Origin: Pedobacter sp. MC2016-05
GTDB taxonomy: Bacteria > Bacteroidota > Bacteroidia > Sphingobacteriales > Sphingobacteriaceae
Reading direction: 5' to 3'
Length of the DNA stretch: 64,000 nucleotides
Assembly: GCF_026239735.1 (NCBI RefSeq)
Contig: NZ_JAPIVT010000008.1
Location: forward strand, 1-64,000
The notes beneath the pieces are model-generated. The model was not told the origin of the DNA, did no database searches, and saw nothing but the letters and a program-made list of their open reading frames with translations. The position numbers and the translations under genes are program-made. The first letter of the stretch is position 1; each line of letters begins with the position of its first letter. Shown here one piece after another: positions 1 through 6,056 of the stretch.

Positions 1-1
1 C

Positions 2-664
2 ATTAAATTCTGTAATGAATATATTAAAGAGCTTAAAGACGGAAAAAAAGATAAGAGTGCAGCCAACTTTAATACAGTTAAGAATAGCATAGTTGATTTT
101 TTCAGAAGGGAGAAAGTACTGGTTGACGAGATAAATTTAGACATGCTTTACGACTGGGAAAGGTTTCTCCGAACGGAACGGGTTATTAAAAGATTAAACC
201 AATTTCATGATCCAGTCACTACTGTGCAAAAAGCTTTGGCAGATTCCAGCGTACACAATTATATGCGTGATTTGCGTGGGCTTTTTAATCATGCCCGGAA
301 AAGATACAATAAGAAAAGTCTAGGGATAGTAAGAATAGAGCATTATCCTTTTGATGAGTTTAAAATTGTAGATGCGCCTGAAACGAAAAAGAGAAACACT
401 CAGGTAAGTACGGTTAAGGATATTAGGGATTGCAATCTAAAATCTGGCAGCAGAGCAGAACTAGCTAGAGATTTATTTATGCTTTCATTTTATATGTGTG
501 GCGTAAATGCTGTAGACCTATTTCAAATAGATGAATCGAATATCACTAGTGGAAGGCTTGAATACAACCGGTCGAAAACGAAAGGCAAACGGAAGGATAA
601 TGCCTTTATAAGCATAAAAATTGTTGATGAGGCCAAACCATTGCTAAAGAAATATATGGGCTGA
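2..664 (+). pseudogene. Truncated tyrosine recombinase (integrase), 5' end outside window
   Basis: The frame is open from base 2, so the gene begins before the window; 220 codons are visible. The first half resembles the SAM-like core-binding domain of Bacteroidota tyrosine recombinases. The second half enters the catalytic domain, where MCGVNAVDLFQI corresponds to the family's box I. The usual arginine of that box is not evident, and the frame stops at 664, before any HxxR or catalytic tyrosine region. The protein therefore lacks most catalytic residues and should be inactive. It fits a remnant of the island's integration module, with the tRNA fragment at 4950-5002 as the matching end. The next frame overlaps its last codons, which suggests a recombination junction near 650-675. 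Confidence 0.7.
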
Positions 665-674
665 AGCGGAAGGC

Positions 675-1268
675 ATGGCCACGACATTTGCTACTGTTCC
701 GCTGTTTGTAAAATTGCTGACAGCTTTTAAAACCGGGCAATTTGAGAAAAACAGGATGCGTGCTGCCTACTTCAAAATGCTGACTGCATTTGAACAGACT
801 GCTTCAGACAAATTACTTTTTGACCTGGTAACCGAACTTTCCCAAAAAATTCTGGATGGAAAAATTACGACAGCTGAACTCGGAAGCCGGGCCAATACAT
901 TCGGTGAACAGGAAAGAAGGAACCTGCAAAGCATCTGCTTACTCGGAGTGATCCACCTGACCAGTGATGCTGAAGAGCGTCTAAAACAAATGGTGAATAT
1001 ATTACCTTATGTGCAAAAGGTACTATCAGCAGCTCGGAACCTACTGGAATATACCCTAGTGCCATTTGTCCAGCTTCATGCATTAGACATTCTGAAAGAT
1101 AATTTCAATGGATCAGACTCTGAACTGCAGCTTGCTGAACATGAAATTGAAACCATTAAAATGATTGATTCCAATGCGATCAGGAATGTCATCAACCTGG
1201 TCAGGAAAACGGTTCAGATTGATATTCCTACAGACCGGCAGCGATGGCTGGAGGGCGAAGAGATTTAG
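675..1268 (+). CDS. Hypothetical helical protein, possibly a 3' remnant
   Basis: This is a 197-residue, predicted all-helical soluble protein with no signal peptide, no membrane segment and no motif I recognise. Its frame is already open from about base 648, inside the end of the integrase remnant, and the ATG at 675 is simply the first one available. It may therefore be the C-terminal part of a longer gene joined to the integrase by deletion. It converges on the minus-strand gene ending at 1294, with 25 bases between the stops. The position inside the island suggests an accessory or mobility function, but nothing in the sequence proves one. Confidence 0.45.
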   Translation: MATTFATVPLFVKLLTAFKTGQFEKNRMRAAYFKMLTAFEQTASDKLLFDLVTELSQKILDGKITTAELGSRANTFGEQERRNLQSICLLGVIHLTSDAEERLKQMVNILPYVQKVLSAARNLLEYTLVPFVQLHALDILKDNFNGSDSELQLAEHEIETIKMIDSNAIRNVINLVRKTVQIDIPTDRQRWLEGEEI

Positions 1269-1293
1269 GAAGCTCAAACAGGTCGACTTTAAT

Positions 1294-2082
1294 TTAACCT
1301 CCTGATTTCCTTCTCGCCTTTCTTTTTTTAACCTTGCTGCTTCCAAGGGGGAATGAGCAAGGCTGACAATACTCAGGTAATTGTTCCGTGATTTGTGGTT
1401 CCTCCAGTACTGGTGGTTCTTCCGGGACAGAAACTGGCCTGAGGTAATTAATTATTTCGAAGTCCTTCAAATATTCAAAAGCATTAACGCATAGTGACCA
1501 ATGCAGGTCGCTGTCTTCTGCTGCCTTGTGGAGGTAAGATTTCGCTGGCAGAAAATAAAAATTATCCTGGAGCAGGAACAGCCTGAAATGCCTGTTGTTT
1601 TTAAAATTACGAATGATCCTGGGTTTTAACAATTTGGCGTTGATCCATTCTGTGAGTAGTTTTCCATGGAGTTTGAAGTAGGTAGCAAGGTCATTGTCGG
1701 AATAATAGGTATCGGAATCGGTGGCGACTATTGCGGGAATCAGACCACTTTCGATTGCTTTCTGGCAATTGATACATTTTATGCCGTTTGAGTCGTACCA
1801 GCGGTCAAAGTCTAATCGGCTGGCATGGCAAATACAACAAGGCAAGCCATAATCCTTTTCCGTAAGGAAACCTTTTGATTCTTCTTTTAGCCGGTCTTTT
1901 AAGGCTTCATCTTTGAGGAATTGATCAACGGTGATCTCTGCCATCATTTTTAGAAAATGCAGCAAATCCCTGATCTCTTTATCTGTTGCATCAGGTTTGC
2001 CGCAATCCGCCAAGGTCTTTTTGGCCATCGCATAATGTTTCTTTATGTATTTCTCGGCTTCATTGACATCGTAATATTCCAT
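1294..2082 (-). CDS. Island protein with a four-cysteine zinc-ribbon-like motif
   Basis: I do not recognise this 262-residue soluble protein. The N-terminal ~75 residues are helical and charged. Around residues 80-110 two CxxC pairs (LPCCICH and KCINCQ) are spaced like a zinc ribbon. A segment that could fold as a helix-turn-helix follows at about 120-150 (tyrosine-rich, ending LLKPRII). The tail is proline- and glutamate-rich, then strongly basic (KVKKRKARRKSGG). A zinc site plus a basic tail would suit nucleic-acid binding, which is inference. It starts with ATG and lies downstream of a 206-base stretch of hairpins that separates it from the HTH gene on the same strand. Confidence 0.6.
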   Translation of the reverse strand: MEYYDVNEAEKYIKKHYAMAKKTLADCGKPDATDKEIRDLLHFLKMMAEITVDQFLKDEALKDRLKEESKGFLTEKDYGLPCCICHASRLDFDRWYDSNGIKCINCQKAIESGLIPAIVATDSDTYYSDNDLATYFKLHGKLLTEWINAKLLKPRIIRNFKNNRHFRLFLLQDNFYFLPAKSYLHKAAEDSDLHWSLCVNAFEYLKDFEIINYLRPVSVPEEPPVLEEPQITEQLPEYCQPCSFPLGSSKVKKRKARRKSGG

Positions 2083-2123
2083 AATTGAGTTTGGGTTTAA
2101 CTGTTAATCGTTTTAAAACACTA

Positions 2124-2245
2124 CGGCGGATCATCCGATCCGCCGATAGTACTAACCTATTCATTCTTCAACCTTTTGGGTTGTAATGGAAAAACCCGGG
2201 GAACCAACCCGGAATTATTACCGGAGTGTATGAGCATCCGGTAAT
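2124..2245. other. Array of four small hairpins between two island genes
   Basis: Four inverted repeats follow one another in about 120 bases. The first has 9-bp arms (CGGCGGATC / GATCCGCCG, 2124-2145). The second is CAACC...GGTTG near 2169-2183. The third is CCGGG...CCCGG near 2196-2213. The fourth has 9-bp arms (ATTACCGGA / TCCGGTAAT, 2217-2245) and an 11-base loop. None is followed by a clear T-tract on the minus strand, so they are not obvious terminators. The region could be the structured leader of the gene ending at 1294, or a recombination or transfer site. Confidence 0.5.
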
Positions 2246-2288
2246 TTCTTATTTGCAGAGGGCAGACCCTCTAAACCTATTTCTTTTG

Positions 2289-2669
2289 TCATGGTGAGTA
2301 GCCATTCGTCTTTTGGATCTTCTCCATCAGTGCCGCTGCTAAATCCAGTCCTTTCATTTTCTCTATGGCTTCCCGGGTCAGTTTTCTTGGCTCAGTGCGG
2401 TAAGCTTTTCTCAGTTCCTGTTTTTCCTTGAAAACGATGCTACCGATCTCGGGGCGGTTCAGTTCCCGGTGACTGAGCATATCAGAAAAATCCTTTAACG
2501 AAAGCTTAAAATGGTCCAGTAATCGGATCCCCATAATCATGCTCAGTTCTTTTTGTCCCAACAATAGTTTATGCATCGTAGCGCTGTTCACCTTTAAAAT
2601 ATCCTGTAGGTCTTTCCTGCGCAATCCATGCTGTTCAGTAAGTATTCTTAAAACTTGCGGGATCGTCAT
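2289..2669 (-). CDS. XRE/HigA-like helix-turn-helix regulator
   Basis: This 126-residue protein has an N-terminal helix-turn-helix of the XRE/HigA kind at about residues 15-60: RKDLQDILKVN, then SATMHKLLLGQKELS, then a helix ending in DHFKLS. The C-terminal half is charged and helical and may form the dimer or partner interface. A 51-codon frame lies just upstream on the same strand, so the two may form a short operon. HigA-type antitoxins look like this, but no recognisable toxin is adjacent. A regulator of island genes is the safest reading. Confidence 0.7.
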   Translation of the reverse strand: MTIPQVLRILTEQHGLRRKDLQDILKVNSATMHKLLLGQKELSMIMGIRLLDHFKLSLKDFSDMLSHRELNRPEIGSIVFKEKQELRKAYRTEPRKLTREAIEKMKGLDLAAALMEKIQKTNGYSP

Positions 2670-2678
2670 GGGTTTATC

Positions 2679-2834
2679 TTAATCAGTCTGGTAAGTAAAT
2701 GGTAGGATTTCTGCTTTCTTATGCTTTGGGTTAGCTTCAACATTTTCCAGTTGCTCCAATATACCTTTTAGGCTGCTGAGCTGGTTAATCGCCCTGCCGT
2801 AGTTCATGTGTTTTTTAAAATCCAGTACGTTCAT
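2679..2834 (-). CDS. Small hypothetical protein (51 aa)
   Basis: The frame starts with ATG at 2834 and stops at 2679, ten bases before the HTH gene starts. The product is a short, charged, helical peptide beginning MNVLDFKKHMNYGRA. Its start overlaps the stop of the upstream remnant as ATGA, the usual sign of translational coupling. I recognise no family. The tight packing with both neighbours is the main reason to list it. Confidence 0.4.
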   Translation of the reverse strand: MNVLDFKKHMNYGRAINQLSSLKGILEQLENVEANPKHKKAEILPFTYQTD

Positions 2835-2971
2835 AAATGTCGGTTCGGCAGTTTCTTTTTTTCATTGTTCAGCAGTTCCCTTGCTATGTAAATGTCTTTA
2901 GACCGGTCTTTGATCAATGCGGCTGTTCCGATGTCTGGGTGGATAAACCAGAGTGTGCTGACCCCATCTCG
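2831..2971 (-). pseudogene. C-terminal remnant of an upstream gene
   Basis: A 46-codon open frame without any good start codon ends in a TGA that overlaps the ATG of the 51-aa gene. The readable part includes TLWFIHPDIGTAALIKDR. In-frame stops lie immediately upstream (plus-strand 2972-2974), so the 5' part is lost or frameshifted. It fits the tail of a gene that once headed this small minus-strand operon. The family is not recognised. Confidence 0.3.
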
Positions 2972-3195
2972 TCAAAAATAATTTCAGTACAACACCTTAA
3001 TTCCCAGCCAAATTGCAAAAAACTATAAAAGTAGTAGAATGGGATCAAATAACTTGGTTTGTCCATCTGCTACATCAAAAGAGTTTGGACAATCATATCT
3101 ATCTAACCGAATTGATGTAATTGTGAAGGCTAAAATTTCCAAGTAGACAACATCTAATCTTCTACCTTTTAATTCAGTATAGTTGTGGAAAAAAC

Positions 3196-3228
3196 ACAAG
3201 ATAAACGAATTATAATCGTTTATCTTGT
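3196..3228. promoter_or_regulatory. AbiE operator 1 (palindrome upstream of the promoter)
   Basis: This is a perfect inverted repeat with 13-bp arms (ACAAGATAAACGA / TCGTTTATCTTGT) around a 7-base spacer, centred at 3212. A second copy with nearly the same arms is centred at 3284, 72 bp downstream. The two copies flank the predicted abiE promoter. AbiEi antitoxins are known to repress their own operon through inverted repeats in the promoter, so this is very likely an AbiEi-binding site. Confidence 0.75.
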
Positions 3229-3235
3229 TAATATT

Positions 3236-3265
3236 TTGCATACTTAAATATTTTATGTAGTTTTA
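3236..3265 (+). promoter_or_regulatory. Predicted abiE promoter (Bacteroidota type)
   Basis: A TTG at 3236-3238 is followed after exactly 19 bases by TAGTTTTA at 3258-3265, one base off the Bacteroidota -7 consensus TAnnTTTG. Transcription would start near 3270, giving a leader of about 43 bases before the abiEi ATG. The -33 element lies just after operator 1 and the -7 element ends three bases before operator 2, so a repressor at either site would touch the polymerase footprint. Confidence 0.6.
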
Positions 3266-3268
3266 CCA

Positions 3269-3299
3269 TAAGATAAACGAAATTAAATCGTTTATCTTA
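3269..3299. promoter_or_regulatory. AbiE operator 2 (palindrome over the predicted start site)
   Basis: The inverted repeat TAAGATAAACGA / TCGTTTATCTTA has 12-bp arms and a 7-base spacer, centred at 3284. The central 11 bases of each arm are identical to operator 1. It covers the expected transcription start and ends 13 bases before the abiEi start codon. Binding here would block initiation. Confidence 0.75.
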
Positions 3300-3312
3300 C
3301 TGATATTTTACA

Positions 3313-3951
3313 ATGGATATTCGAACAGCACTAAGAGCGCTATCTAACCAACCACTAACCCACCAGCTCCTGGCAGGCCTTTTGAAGGACTATAAACGAC
3401 CAAACGATAAAATATTATCTTTAAAAGCAGATGGTCTGATCGAACCTATAAAAAAAGGACTTTATATAGCTGGTCGATCCCTTGGAACCGAACGACCTGA
3501 AAGCCCACTGCTCGCCAACCATATTCTCGGACCAAGCTACCTTTCAATGGAAAGTGCGCTCGCGCATTACGGACTAATTCCAGAGAAGGTCTTTGCGGTC
3601 ACTTCAATGACCACAAAAGCATCGAGAAAATTTCAGACCAGCATAGGACTATATACCTATACCAACCTGCCACTGCCTTTTTATGCATTCGGTCTTGCTA
3701 CCGTGAAACTGTCTAAAGACCAGCAAGCCATAATGGCAATACCAGAAAAGGCACTATGCGATAAAATAGCTACAACAGCGGGCATAACATTAAGAAGCCA
3801 GTCTTCTGCAAGCGATTATGTTTTTGGAAATCTGAGAATGGAGGAGGGCGATCTCGCTAAGTTTGACCTGAATGCGATGTCAAGCTGGCTTGAAAATGCA
3901 CCCAAAAGGGAAAGCCTAGAAATGTTAATCAAAATGATCGAAAAAATATGA
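3313..3951 (+). CDS. abiEi: AbiEi-family type IV antitoxin / transcriptional autorepressor
   Basis: This 212-residue protein matches AbiEi antitoxins. An N-terminal winged helix-turn-helix (about residues 1-60, with LLKDYKRPNDKILSLKADG and the wing KKGLYIAGR) is followed by the C-terminal AbiEi domain with LANHILGPSYLSMESALAHYG and the IPEKALCDKI segment. AbiEi proteins neutralise the AbiEii nucleotidyltransferase without a stable complex (type IV) and repress their own promoter. Two palindromes upstream provide the binding sites. Its stop overlaps the toxin's start as ATGA, so the two are co-translated. Length and domains are intact. Position at the end of a tRNA-bounded island fits a mobile defence or stability module. 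Confidence 0.92.
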   Translation: MDIRTALRALSNQPLTHQLLAGLLKDYKRPNDKILSLKADGLIEPIKKGLYIAGRSLGTERPESPLLANHILGPSYLSMESALAHYGLIPEKVFAVTSMTTKASRKFQTSIGLYTYTNLPLPFYAFGLATVKLSKDQQAIMAIPEKALCDKIATTAGITLRSQSSASDYVFGNLRMEEGDLAKFDLNAMSSWLENAPKRESLEMLIKMIEKI

Positions 3952-4814
3952 TAAAGGAATGGCTTGAAAGCTATCATCCCGCAAACAGGGAGGAAGCCAA
4001 AGATGCATTGAGGGAAATCATGCAGGAGATTACTCTGGCGGGACTTAACCGTGCAGGTTTTTTTGAAAAGGCGGCATTCTATGGCGGAACTGCCCTCAGG
4101 ATATTCTACGGGCTAGACCGCTTTTCAGAGGACATGGATTTTTCGCTGCTTGCCGTTGACCCAGATTTTTCACTTGAGAAATACCAGGAGGCCATCATAA
4201 ACGAATTCGCCGCCCTTGGAATGCAGGTATCTATTTCAGAAAAACAGAAGACGGTTAAGAGTAATATCAACTCTGCCTTTCTAAAGTCGGAAACTATTTG
4301 GAGGGAACTTGTGCTTGAAGGCGTCATCCCACAAAATGGTCTCAAGGAAGTGGCCAGTATCAAGATCAAGATAGAAGTGGATAAAGAACCGCCATTGGGT
4401 TTCTCTACCGAAGAAAAATTATTGGTCAAGCCTTTTTCGTTTTACGTAAAGTGCCTGTCGCTCCCCGACCTTTTTGCCGGAAAGATGCATGCGCTGCTTT
4501 TCCGCAAGTGGGGCACAAATGTAAAGGGGCGGGACTGGTATGATATGGAATGGTACATCAAAAAAGGATATCCCCTCAATCTTAACCATTTCCTGCTAAG
4601 GGCCACCGATAGCGGTGACTGGAAAAAAGAGACCATAAGCGAAGAGGAGTTCAGGAAATTGTTGAGCGAAAAGATTGAAAATGTTAAAATGGACTTTGTC
4701 AAAGCCGACATATCTAGATTTATAAAGGACCCGAGGGTACTTGAAATATGGTCACCAAGTTATTTCCATGACCTGAGTGCAAAACTAAAGATCAATACTT
4801 CGATAGAGATATAA
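3948..4814 (+). CDS. abiEii: AbiEii/AbiGii-family nucleotidyltransferase toxin
   Basis: This 288-residue protein is a DUF1814-type nucleotidyltransferase, the toxin of the AbiE system. Motif I is GGTALR at residues 46-51, followed by R58-x-S60-x-D62-x-D64, the acidic pair that holds the metal. Later motifs are the KIEVDKEP region and the GKMHALLFRKW...KGRDWYD block typical of AbiEii. Members add nucleotides to cellular acceptors, tRNA in characterised homologues, and stop growth; AbiE systems can abort phage infection. The gene overlaps the antitoxin by four bases and appears intact, unlike the two other toxins in this window. Its natural target here is unknown. Confidence 0.92.
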   Translation: MIKEWLESYHPANREEAKDALREIMQEITLAGLNRAGFFEKAAFYGGTALRIFYGLDRFSEDMDFSLLAVDPDFSLEKYQEAIINEFAALGMQVSISEKQKTVKSNINSAFLKSETIWRELVLEGVIPQNGLKEVASIKIKIEVDKEPPLGFSTEEKLLVKPFSFYVKCLSLPDLFAGKMHALLFRKWGTNVKGRDWYDMEWYIKKGYPLNLNHFLLRATDSGDWKKETISEEEFRKLLSEKIENVKMDFVKADISRFIKDPRVLEIWSPSYFHDLSAKLKINTSIEI

Positions 4815-4949
4815 GCTATGGATAGTTACTTTTATTGCTCAATAAAAAGCTATATCTTTAATTAACAAAATAAAAACCGTTACAAATACATTACGGGATT
4901 TCTTTGAAGGCTTGTAACTAATTGATAAACATATTGTTAGAAATGGGTA

Positions 4950-5002
4950 GTGTCCGACTGTTAATCAGAGGGTCGCTGGTTCGAGCCCAGCAGAGGGAGC
5001 CA
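4950..5002 (+). mobile_element. attR-like 3' fragment of tRNA-Asn(GTT)
   Basis: The 3' half of a tRNA can be folded: anticodon arm 4953-4969 with loop CTGTTAA and anticodon GTT (4960-4962), variable loop 4970-4974, T-arm 4975-4991 with loop TTCGAGC, acceptor strand AGAGGGA (4992-4998), discriminator G, then CCA. One stem pair in the anticodon arm is mismatched. The matching 5' acceptor strand TCCCTCT and a D-arm are absent upstream. A 3' tRNA remnant is the usual distal end of an element that integrated into a tRNA gene. The intact tRNA-Asn would lie left of the window, beyond the integrase remnant. Confidence 0.75.
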
Positions 5003-5013
5003 ATATCAAGAAC

Positions 5014-5050
5014 AAGCCTTACCATGCCCGGTGAGGCTTTCTTGTTTTAG
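5014..5050 (+). terminator. Terminator after the tRNA-Asn fragment
   Basis: The stem AAGCCTTACC / GGTGAGGCTT (10 bp with one G-T pair, six-base loop ATGCCC) is followed by TCTTGTTTT. It begins 11 bases after the tRNA CCA end, as expected for the native terminator of the original tRNA gene. Confidence 0.7.
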
Positions 5051-5117
5051 AAATTCTAATAATCAAGCGGCTGTTGAAGGCGCTTGAAATAAGTTAATAT
5101 TGGCAATAAATATTTCT

Positions 5118-5799
5118 ATGAAAAAAATAGGACTGGTTGGCGGAATAAGCTGGGTATCAACAATGGATTATTACAAACTCATTAACGAGGGGGTAAATGC
5201 CAGGCTTGGCCGCTTGAACTTTGCAAAATGCATCATCTATTCCTTGAATTTTGGCGACATTCAATCCGCAGGCTGGGATAATTCTTATGAATTATTAATA
5301 GGTGCCTGCAAAAGCTTAAAAAATACCGGGGTGGAAAGTATTGTTTTATGTGCAAATACGGCCCATCTTTTTGCAGATAAACTTCAGGATACAATCGGAC
5401 TGCCTATCATCCACGTTGGAGAAGAAACTGCAAAAGCGATTAATAAAACTGGGTACAAAAAAGTAGGCCTATTGGCTACAAAGTTTCACAATGGAAATGA
5501 ACTTCTACAGAGACAAACTAGAAACGTATGGACTGGAGGTTCTCATACCTAAAAAGCAGGAAACCAGAGATTACATTCAACGAACCTTAAAAGAAGAGTT
5601 AGGGATAGGTTTTATCAATCCGGAAACAAAAATCAATTACATCTCTATTATAAAAGAACTTGTAGACAGTGGCGCTGAATGTATCATATTAGGGTGTACA
5701 GAAATCCCTATGCTTATCAATCAGGACGACTTTGACATCCCCATGTTTGATACTACAAAAATACATTCGCAAGCAATTGTTGATTATATCGTTTCGTAA
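5118..5799 (+). pseudogene. Aspartate/glutamate racemase family protein, frameshifted
   Basis: Two overlapping frames together encode a complete racemase. Frame 1 starts at the ATG at 5118 (MKKIGLVGGISW) and carries the first catalytic cysteine, C78 in VLCANTAH. The conserved reading then moves to a second frame at about 5487, where a single extra C in TTTCACAATGG breaks the expected TKFTMEMNFY. The second part contains the other catalytic cysteine in ILGCTEIPML. Family members interconvert L- and D-aspartate or glutamate. A TCAAGCG/CGCTTGA inverted repeat at 5063-5087 lies upstream. As written the product is truncated and loses the second cysteine; a sequencing error cannot be excluded. It is the first core gene after the island. 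Confidence 0.8.
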
Positions 5800-6056
5800 A
5801 ACCATAAGGCTGTCGGTTTTGATATCAATCAGCCTTCTCTTGTTCAGATCGAGGTTTGGTAGCTTTTACTTTCGTTGAGTATTCGGTATTGTAGCATTTA
5901 CCAAAATTGTTTTGAAGATTTTTTTGAAATGGAGAACATGTACCCTGAATGGAATTGAGCCTTTTTGGCCTCATTTGCATATCCACTGATAACATCATAA
6001 GATCTGAAATTACACAAACCAATCTGCCAGGGGTAGTTTTTGCAATTATGGTAGAA

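Noticed and set aside
2837..3028. 63-aa plus-strand frame in the same gap
   Set aside because: It has no motif and overlaps the minus-strand remnant that is coupled by ATGA to the small downstream gene.
3023..3241. 72-aa minus-strand reading frame starting between the AbiE operators
   Set aside because: Its first codons are the palindrome itself, it has no recognisable domain, and the region reads better as the abiE regulatory DNA and degenerate island sequence.
4920..5002. Complete tRNA-Asn gene
   Set aside because: No sequence upstream pairs with the AGAGGGA acceptor strand and the D-arm is absent, so only a 3' fragment is supported.
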